DNA of 7,063 nt. Origin: Bacteroidota bacterium (GTDB taxonomy: Bacteria > Bacteroidota > Bacteroidia > Bacteroidales > UBA1556). Below the pieces are notes generated by a model that was not told where the DNA came from, did no database searches, and worked only from the letters and a program-made list of their open reading frames with translations. This document shows, piece after piece, positions 1 through 5,864 of the stretch. The DNA is taken from NCBI GenBank assembly GCA_003973505.1, contig QNXT01000145.1, forward strand, positions 1-7,063, in the 5' to 3' direction. The stretch's first letter is position 1. Every line of letters starts with the position of its first letter. The position numbers and the translations under genes were made by a program.

Positions 1-1
1 T

Positions 2-523
2 TTAGAAAGTATTTACCATGTAGAAATGTCCATGCCACCTGATAATGTAAATAAATTTGAATATCAATTTTCGAGTTATCAGTTTTCAAGCGGAATTATT
101 TATCAAAACCGCAAAACAAATGAAGTTTTAAATGAAAAAGAAAGCTTGGGAAAAAATTTTCTGGTTAAAAGTCCTTTAAACATCAAATGGACCATTACTT
201 CCGAAACTAAATATATCGGAAAATACAAATGTTTTAAAGCCACTTCATCCTATGCAGGGTGTAATAAGAATCAAATCATAACAGTTTGGTTTACTCCTGA
301 TATTCCGGTTCCTTTTGGACCTGCAGGCTATGGTGGCTTACCGGGCCTTATTTTAGAAGTGTCAAAATTTAGATATACGCTAACGGCAAATAAGATAAAG
401 TTTTCAGACAAAACAATAAAAATTTCAAAACCCACTAAAGGTGAAGAAATAACCGCAGAGGAGCTTAAAAAATTGAAATGGGAATCTCGTGGAACGTTTA
501 TAAGAAGAAGCAGAAGAAATTAA
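2..523 (+). CDS. GLPGLI family protein, 5'-truncated by the window edge
   Basis: This is the C-terminal ~173 residues of a GLPGLI-family protein, a Bacteroidota-specific family of unknown function, probably exported. The signature hexapeptide GLPGLI is encoded at 335-352, within a GPAGYGGLPGLILEV-like context, followed by the usual short beta-rich tail and a basic C-terminus (RRSRRN). The frame is open from base 2, before the first ATG at 26, and family members are usually well over 200 residues. The ATG at 26 is therefore probably internal, and the true start with its signal peptide lies left of the window. The stop is TAA at 521-523. Only 20 bases separate it from the outer-membrane protein at 544, so the two are probably co-transcribed. 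GLPGLI genes are often found beside such beta-barrel genes, which suggests a shared envelope role, but no reaction can be assigned. Confidence 0.88.
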   Translation, partial: LESIYHVEMSMPPDNVNKFEYQFSSYQFSSGIIYQNRKTNEVLNEKESLGKNFLVKSPLNIKWTITSETKYIGKYKCFKATSSYAGCNKNQIITVWFTPDIPVPFGPAGYGGLPGLILEVSKFRYTLTANKIKFSDKTIKISKPTKGEEITAEELKKLKWESRGTFIRRSRRN

Positions 524-543
524 CAAATCACTCCTAAAATTTT

Positions 544-3222
544 ATGGATCGGTTATTCAAATTCTACATCACAATTTTGATCTTACTCCTAAGCCGGGTT
601 TGTTTTTCTCAAAGCTATTCATTGAATGGTGTGGTAACCGATTCATTACAAAACCCATTACCTTTTACCAATGTTTTAGCCAAACCAACTAACCCTGAAG
701 TAGAGATGGCCTTTTCCATAGCCGATGAAGAAGGCCGTTATAAGCTGATATTGGAAAAAGGACAGGAATATTTGGTAAGTATACGTTTTTTAGGTTATCG
801 ACCCTATAATTTTAAGGTGAAATTAACGGAAAACAGTAAAAAAAATATTCAGTTAAAACCATCAAATAATGAACTGGATGAAGTGATTGTGATCAGTGAT
901 CAGGCAGTAAGGGTACGTGAAGATACCATTACTTACAAAACCGATGTATTTAAAACCGGAGAAGAGCGCAAACTCAGGCAGGTGCTTAAAAAATTACCCG
1001 GTGTGGAAGTCGATAAAAAAGGAGGAGTTACCGTCAACGGTAAGAAAGTAAATAAACTTTTGGTTGACGGAAAGGATTTTTTTGGAGGCGGCACCAAACT
1101 GGGCGTGGAAAACATACCGGCTGATGCGGTGGATGAGGTTGAGGTGATCGATAATTATAACGAGATCGGATTTTTAAAAGGCCTGAGCGACAGCGATAAA
1201 ATGGCTATGAACATCAAACTTAAAAAAGGAAAAAAGAAATTTGCCTTTGGCGATATTGAAGCCGGCAGCGGTACCGGTAAACACTACCTTTTACATCCGA
1301 ACCTGTTTTATTACAGCCCCAAAACCGCGGTAAATTTTATCGGAGACTTAAATGATATCGGGGTAAAATCATTTACCATTGGCGATTATTTAAATTTTGA
1401 GGGAGGAATTGGTAAACTGTTTACCGACCCGTCTTCTTATTTCAGCCTGCAAAATGATGATCTCTCTGCTTTTTTAAGAAATCAGGATTTTAAAGCCGGC
1501 ACCAACCGGTTTGCTGCCGGACAAGTGGCACATACTTTTTTTAAAAAACTCGATTTTTCCGCTTACAGCATTTTTGCCAATACCGATACCGAAACTGAAA
1601 CACAAAGTATAACTACGTATATTACTGACACCTCTGAAAACAAGGAATTAAAGTCGGTTAACAGCCGCTTAAACAATCAATTTTTGATCTCAAAATTATC
1701 CTTGGATTACGCACCCAACAGTAAAGAAGACCTGTCTTATTCAGGCTATTTAAAAACAAATACAAATAACAGAGAAAATAACATTAAAACCATTTCACAA
1801 TCGCTAACCGATGATTTCTTAACTTTTAATAATGTTGACGCACTTACTGTAAAACAAAATATGGAGTGGCATAAAAAGCTATCTGTTAAACACACTTTTT
1901 CTACTACAGTAAATTACTTTTTCAATAAAAATGATCCAAAAACAAACTGGCTCACCAACAAAGCTTTTTTACCGGAATTATTGCCTTTAATTGATGAAGA
2001 AACCTATAATATCAATCAGATCAAAAACCGTAAAACTCATAATCTCGATTTGTTATTTAAATACTACTGGGTGCTGAACAATACAAACCATATTTATACT
2101 ACAATTGGCAACAATTATTTAAATGATGTGTTCAGTACTTATGAATTCCAGAAACTTCAAAACGGAGATAACAATGATTTTGAAAAGGCAGGTTTTGGAA
2201 ATGAGCTTAATTTTTCGTTGAACGATCTTTATTTTGGTCTCCAACACAAATTTAAATTAGGTATAGCGACTGTTAAATACGGTGCATCACTGCACCATTA
2301 CTATTGGAAAGCGGATCAAAAAAACGATTATAGTAAAACAAAAAATATTTTATTGCCCGATTTTCTGGCGAAGATCAAAATATCCGCATCAGAAAAAATT
2401 AACTTAAGATACAATCTTAAAAGCAGATTTTCAGGGGTATCCAATTATGCCAACAGAATGCAAATTCAAAGCTACAGTACGGCCAAAATCGGAAATGAAC
2501 AATTAGAAAATGAGCTATACCACGCCGTAAGGTTATGGTATACTAAATTCAGCATGTATCGGGGGATTATTCTAAATGCCAGTATAAGCTATAATAAAAA
2601 ACTTAAAGGTATAAAAAATGAGACCGTGTTAAGCGGAATAAATCGCTTATATCATCCTATACTTTTAGATCACCCAGAAGACAGTTGGATGATTTCGGCC
2701 GGAGTACGAAAAAGTCTGAATAAATTTACACTTAAATTTAACGGAAGTTCAAATTTTTCGAACTATACACAAATTTTAAATACCGATATCTATAAAAATA
2801 AGAGTAATTCACATCGTTTAAAACTGGAACTTTCAACAAATTTTAAAAAATGGCCCAATCTTGACATCGGCTATTCCAAACGATTTAACAAATTGATTAC
2901 CCCCACTATTGAATCTAATTACACTTTTGATGAACCTTATATTAATCTGGAATACAATTTTTTAAACGATTTTTATTTTAAAGCGGATTATATGAGAACC
3001 TCTTTTAAAGACAATACCGATCATAAAAATATTTATGAAATAGCCAATGCCGAACTGGAATACCACCGGGAGGACAGTATGTGGAGCTTTAAAATTAAAG
3101 GAACCAATATTTTAGGGGTTGATTATAAAAACGATACCCGGATCTCCGGTTTTATCACCAGTGAAAACAGAACATACATCCTGCCGAGAATTTGGTTGTT
3201 TACGATTGTTTATAAAATTTGA
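544..3222 (+). CDS. TonB-dependent receptor-like outer-membrane beta-barrel protein with carboxypeptidase-regulatory N-terminal domain
   Basis: This 892-residue protein is predicted to sit in the outer membrane. Residues 1-22 form a signal peptide: a basic start, a hydrophobic ILILLL core, and likely cleavage after CFS. Residues ~25-107 resemble the carboxypeptidase-regulatory-like beta-sandwich (GVVTDSLQNPLPFTNV, then DEEGRYKL). LDEVIV at 111-116 leads into a plug-like domain at ~125-227, with KKLPGVEVDKKGGVTVNGK at 149-167 and LLVDGKDFF at 172-180. Residues ~232-892 are rich in alternating aromatic/polar strands typical of a barrel. The layout matches the SusC/FecA-like barrel family of Bacteroidota. 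I could not pick out a clear TonB box, and the last residue is Ile, not the common aromatic, so active TonB-driven uptake is inferred, not shown. Substrate unknown. The start ATG lies in an AT-rich stretch without a Shine-Dalgarno, as is usual in this phylum. It lies 20 bases after the GLPGLI gene and converges on trpA. Confidence 0.87.
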   Translation: MDRLFKFYITILILLLSRVCFSQSYSLNGVVTDSLQNPLPFTNVLAKPTNPEVEMAFSIADEEGRYKLILEKGQEYLVSIRFLGYRPYNFKVKLTENSKKNIQLKPSNNELDEVIVISDQAVRVREDTITYKTDVFKTGEERKLRQVLKKLPGVEVDKKGGVTVNGKKVNKLLVDGKDFFGGGTKLGVENIPADAVDEVEVIDNYNEIGFLKGLSDSDKMAMNIKLKKGKKKFAFGDIEAGSGTGKHYLLHPNLFYYSPKTAVNFIGDLNDIGVKSFTIGDYLNFEGGIGKLFTDPSSYFSLQNDDLSAFLRNQDFKAGTNRFAAGQVAHTFFKKLDFSAYSIFANTDTETETQSITTYITDTSENKELKSVNSRLNNQFLISKLSLDYAPNSKEDLSYSGYLKTNTNNRENNIKTISQSLTDDFLTFNNVDALTVKQNMEWHKKLSVKHTFSTTVNYFFNKNDPKTNWLTNKAFLPELLPLIDEETYNINQIKNRKTHNLDLLFKYYWVLNNTNHIYTTIGNNYLNDVFSTYEFQKLQNGDNNDFEKAGFGNELNFSLNDLYFGLQHKFKLGIATVKYGASLHHYYWKADQKNDYSKTKNILLPDFLAKIKISASEKINLRYNLKSRFSGVSNYANRMQIQSYSTAKIGNEQLENELYHAVRLWYTKFSMYRGIILNASISYNKKLKGIKNETVLSGINRLYHPILLDHPEDSWMISAGVRKSLNKFTLKFNGSSNFSNYTQILNTDIYKNKSNSHRLKLELSTNFKKWPNLDIGYSKRFNKLITPTIESNYTFDEPYINLEYNFLNDFYFKADYMRTSFKDNTDHKNIYEIANAELEYHREDSMWSFKIKGTNILGVDYKNDTRISGFITSENRTYILPRIWLFTIVYKI
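3210..3222. other. 13-base tail-to-tail overlap of the barrel gene and trpA
   Basis: The plus-strand barrel gene stops with TGA at 3220-3222, and trpA on the minus strand stops with TAA read from 3212 to 3210. The last codons of each gene therefore lie inside the other. No hairpin followed by a T-run is visible on either strand here, so any terminator for either transcript would have to lie within the opposing coding sequence. Confidence 0.9.
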
Positions 3223-3989
3223 TTACCCCTGATTTTTTCAATAAAAGAACCGATCCTTTCAGGCGGATTCTTCCCAATATACTTTACAAAAGCTGAACCA
3301 ATAATTGCCCCGGCAGCATACCGGGTTGCCAGATCAAAGGTTTCTTGGTTAGAAATTCCAAAACCGACAATTTGCGGAGTTTTTAGCTGCATACGAGAGA
3401 TTCTTTTAAAATATTCTTTTTGGGTATTCCCGAAAGAACCTTGAGCTCCGGTGGTACTGGCTGTGCTTACCATATAGATAAATCCATCCGAAATACTGTC
3501 GATATACCGGATCCTTTCCTCAGTAGTTTGCGGTGTGATCAAAAACACATTGACCAGATTGTATTTTTTAAAGATCTTTTGATAATTGTTATGATAAACC
3601 TCCACGGGAAGATCAGGAATGATCAGCCCGTCAATACCGATCTCAGCACATTTTTTACAAAATTCTTCTACACCATATTGCATGATCGGATTAAAATAGC
3701 CCATCAATAAAAGCGGAATACTTACTTTCTTACGAATATTTTCCAGCTGGGCAAAGAGTTTCTTTGTGGTCATCCCATTTTGTAAAGCCTTTGTGCTGCT
3801 TTGCTGTATTGTAGGTCCATCAGCCAGCGGATCTGAAAAAGGCAATCCGATCTCTACCATATCCACCCCTGCTTTTTCAAGATTTTTAAGAATGGGCACC
3901 GTACTGTTCAATTCGGGATAACCTGCTGTAAAATATATGGAAAGTATCTTTTTAGAACTATTTTCCAGTCTTTGATTAATTCTGTTCAT
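3210..3989 (-). CDS. trpA: Tryptophan synthase alpha subunit
   Basis: This cytoplasmic TIM-barrel enzyme cleaves indole-3-glycerol phosphate to indole and glyceraldehyde-3-phosphate and passes the indole to TrpB in the alpha2-beta2 complex. Its 259 residues are close to the family norm of ~260-270. The signature EIGLPFSDPLADGPTIQ lies at residues 46-62. The catalytic acids are Glu46 and Asp57, with the same 11-residue spacing as Glu49/Asp60 of the Salmonella enzyme. IIPDLPVEV (123-131) and STASTTGAQG (175-184) are the usual loop motifs. GFGIS (209-213) and IIGSAFVK (229-236) form the phosphate-binding end. The ATG at 3989 is preceded by a purine-rich AAAAGAA but no real Shine-Dalgarno. It is the last gene of the C-F-B-A run and follows trpB after 63 bases, a looser join than the others, and that spacer holds a heptamer repeat. 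It looks intact. Confidence 0.98.
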   Translation of the reverse strand: MNRINQRLENSSKKILSIYFTAGYPELNSTVPILKNLEKAGVDMVEIGLPFSDPLADGPTIQQSSTKALQNGMTTKKLFAQLENIRKKVSIPLLLMGYFNPIMQYGVEEFCKKCAEIGIDGLIIPDLPVEVYHNNYQKIFKKYNLVNVFLITPQTTEERIRYIDSISDGFIYMVSTASTTGAQGSFGNTQKEYFKRISRMQLKTPQIVGFGISNQETFDLATRYAAGAIIGSAFVKYIGKNPPERIGSFIEKIRGNQIL

Positions 3990-3996
3990 TTCTTTT

Positions 3997-4031
3997 AGTA
4001 TTGAGTGGTGAGTATTAAGTAGTGAGTAGTG
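3997..4031. repeat. Five-unit 7-bp tandem repeat in the trpB-trpA spacer
   Basis: Five consecutive heptamers fit the consensus AGTRKTR on the plus strand: AGTATTG, AGTGGTG, AGTATTA, AGTAGTG and AGTAGTG, followed by a partial AG. The last two units are identical and the others differ by one or two bases. On the transcribed strand the array reads as CACTACT-type units and ends seven bases before the trpA start codon, so it would lie in the ribosome-landing zone of trpA. The degenerate units suggest an old slippage product or a dispersed spacer repeat. A regulatory role is not shown. Confidence 0.85.
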
Positions 4032-4052
4032 AGATTCAAATTAAAATTTATT

Positions 4053-5237
4053 TTAAAAATCAAAATAGCTTATATAAGTACTTAAATCTTTATCTCCTCT
4101 TCCGGAAAGATTTACCACCACAATATCTTCTTTTTTAAAATTTATTTTTTCTAAAGCTGCCAGGGCATGCGCCGATTCAATAGCAGGAATAATTCCTTCC
4201 AGTTGACACAGTTCGAGGCCAGCCTGCATCGCCTCATGATCGGTAGCGCTTAAAAACACCGCTCTCCCCGATTTAAAAAGGTGGGCATGTTGCGGCCCGA
4301 CACCGGGATAATCCAGTCCGGCAGAAATAGAATAAGGCTCGATGATCTGACCATCATCGGTCTGCATCAACAGCGTCCTGCTGCCATGAATAACGCCATC
4401 TCTTCCCAGCCGGCTGGTAGCTGCCGATTCTCCCGAATCTATTCCTTTTCCGGCAGCCTCGACAGCAATGAGTTTTACCTCTTTATTATCGAGATAATGA
4501 AAAAATGCTCCGGCGGCATTGCTGCCTCCACCCACACAGGCAATGATGTAATCGGGATTTTCCGTAGCCTCGTGTTCAATGAGTTGCTTTTTCATCTCTT
4601 CGGATATCACCGACTGGAATCTGGCCACCATATCCGGATAAGGATGGGGTCCAACCACTGAACCGATGATATAAAAAGTATCCTCCGGATTATTGATCCA
4701 GTCTCTGATCGCTTCATTGGTGGCATCTTTTAAAGTTTTGCTTCCTGAAGTTGCAGGAATCACCTCAGCTCCGAGCATTTTCATCCGGGCCACATTAGGC
4801 GCCTGCCGTGCAATATCCACTTCGCCCATAAAAACCACACATTCCATGCCCATTAAGGCACAAACCGTTGCCGTGGCCACCCCGTGCTGTCCGGCACCGG
4901 TTTCAGCGATAATTCGTGATTTTCCAAGCCTTTTAGCCAACAGGATCTGCCCGATGGTATTGTTGATCTTATGTGCTCCGGTATGATTCAGATCTTCCCG
5001 TTTCAGATAAATCTTCGCCTGATATTTTTCTGACAAACGTTGTGCGTAAAATAAGGGCGAGGGCCTGCCTACATAATCTTTCAGCAACTGCTGAAATTCT
5101 TTTTGAAAAGAATCCTCCTGCATGATACTGATATAATTCTTTTTCAAATCTTCCACATTGGGATACAACATTTCCGGAACAAAAGCTCCACCATATGCAC
5201 CGTAATAACCCTTTTTATCGGCATGATAAGTATTCAT
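4053..5237 (-). CDS. trpB: Tryptophan synthase beta subunit
   Basis: This PLP enzyme condenses indole with L-serine to give L-tryptophan and is the partner of TrpA. The protein has 394 residues, matching the usual ~395-400. Visible landmarks are [11 protein letters not shown] near the N-terminus (12-22) and [16 protein letters not shown] with the Schiff-base lysine at Lys90. [13 protein letters not shown] (111-123) carries the catalytic Glu112. [10 protein letters not shown] (234-243) holds the cofactor phosphate. [11 protein letters not shown] (307-317) and LSGRGDKD (377-384, with Ser378 near the PLP ring nitrogen) complete the set. This is the standard TrpB1 type that pairs with TrpA, not the longer TrpB2. 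The ATG at 5235-5237 overlaps the trpF stop codon in an ATGA, which points to translational coupling. No defect was seen. Confidence 0.99.
   Translation of the reverse strand: MNTYHADKKGYYGAYGGAFVPEMLYPNVEDLKKNYISIMQEDSFQKEFQQLLKDYVGRPSPLFYAQRLSEKYQAKIYLKREDLNHTGAHKINNTIGQILLAKRLGKSRIIAETGAGQHGVATATVCALMGMECVVFMGEVDIARQAPNVARMKMLGAEVIPATSGSKTLKDATNEAIRDWINNPEDTFYIIGSVVGPHPYPDMVARFQSVISEEMKKQLIEHEATENPDYIIACVGGGSNAAGAFFHYLDNKEVKLIAVEAAGKGIDSGESAATSRLGRDGVIHGSRTLLMQTDDGQIIEPYSISAGLDYPGVGPQHAHLFKSGRAVFLSATDHEAMQAGLELCQLEGIIPAIESAHALAALEKINFKKEDIVVVNLSGRGDKDLSTYISYFDF
5234..5237 (-). other. ATGA stop/start overlap of trpF and trpB
   Basis: On the minus strand the four bases ATGA contain both the trpB start ATG (5237-5235) and the trpF stop TGA (5236-5234). 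With no Shine-Dalgarno upstream, termination-reinitiation is a plausible way for trpB to be translated at a rate tied to trpF. This is inference from the overlap alone. Confidence 0.85.
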
Positions 5238-5863
5238 AATTTTAACTCTTTTATCAATAATTCTAATTTCTTACTATTTTTTAAACCCGGCTGATCTTCA
5301 AACCGGCTGTTTACATCAATTGCATAACAGAATTCTGAAACATCACTTTTAAAAAAATGCTTCAGTGCCTCAACCGATTCCAACCCGATACCTCCGCTGA
5401 GAAAAAAGGGTTTTGAACTTTTATTTTTCTCTAAAAGTTCCCAGTCAAAAATGATTCCGTTACCACCTTTTTCTTTTCCCTTGGTATCAAACAAAAAATA
5501 ATCACAAACATCCTCGTAGGCTTCAATTTGTTTAAAATCAAAAACATCATCAACTAAAAACACTTTAATGATCTCTATTCCAGATCTTAATTTAGCCGAT
5601 AATTCTTTGCAAAAACCGATACTTTCCTCACCATGCAACTGAATGGCCTTGAGGTTATATTTTTTAATCTTTTTCAGAATAAGGTCTATTTCAGAATTGA
5701 CAAAAACTCCCGTCTTTTTTATCTTTTCTGAGATCTTTGGGATCTCTCCGGTAAAATTTCTTTTCGATCTGTCATAAAATATAAACCCCAGATAATCCGG
5801 TTGCAAAGCAGCTACCGATTGAATATTTTCAGGATATTTCATCCCGCAGATCTTGAGTCTCAT
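5234..5863 (-). CDS. trpF: Phosphoribosylanthranilate isomerase
   Basis: This cytoplasmic TIM-barrel enzyme catalyses the Amadori rearrangement of N-(5'-phosphoribosyl)anthranilate to CdRP, the substrate of TrpC. Counting from the ATG at 5863 the protein has 209 residues, normal for the family. [13 protein letters not shown] at the start carries the catalytic-base cysteine (Cys6). IQLHGEES (74-81) is the family's central strand motif. [12 protein letters not shown] (125-136) contains the general-acid Asp126 and the phosphate loop. LSGGIG (155-160) and AIDVNSRFE (181-189) close the barrel. A GTG at 5872 would add only three residues (MNK) and overlap trpC by eight bases. I prefer the ATG because homologues begin directly with M-(K/R)-L-K-I-C-G. 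With that start, trpC stop and trpF start are one base apart (TAA-A-ATG), and the gene overlaps trpB at its end. Confidence 0.96.
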   Translation of the reverse strand: MRLKICGMKYPENIQSVAALQPDYLGFIFYDRSKRNFTGEIPKISEKIKKTGVFVNSEIDLILKKIKKYNLKAIQLHGEESIGFCKELSAKLRSGIEIIKVFLVDDVFDFKQIEAYEDVCDYFLFDTKGKEKGGNGIIFDWELLEKNKSSKPFFLSGGIGLESVEALKHFFKSDVSEFCYAIDVNSRFEDQPGLKNSKKLELLIKELKL

Positions 5864-5864
5864 T

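Noticed and set aside
535..544. AT palindrome TAAAATTTTA directly at the barrel start codon
   Set aside because: Ten bases of pure A/T in an AT-rich genome are expected by chance, and there is no second copy or flanking operator-like symmetry.
544..615. Possible lipoprotein signal (LSRVC) at the start of the barrel protein
   Set aside because: The residue before the cysteine is Val, not Gly/Ala/Ser, and a normal type I cleavage after CFS fits better with an integral barrel.
933..1115. Minus-strand open frame inside the barrel gene
   Set aside because: It lies wholly within a well-supported gene on the other strand, is only 60 codons and shows no recognisable domain, so it is a shadow of the coding strand.
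3223..3260. T-run in CCCCTGATTTTTTC after the barrel gene as an intrinsic terminator
   Set aside because: No stable inverted repeat precedes the T-run, and the stretch is trpA coding sequence.
3997..4031. CRISPR-like or attachment-site reading of the heptamer repeat
   Set aside because: The units are contiguous 7-mers without spacers, with no cas genes or integrase nearby.
4281..4986. Plus-strand open frames opposite trpB (also 3420-3710 opposite trpA and 6457-7021 opposite the trpC/metH frame)
   Set aside because: These mirror strongly conserved enzyme genes. Their translations look unlike any family I know and they have no start context of their own.
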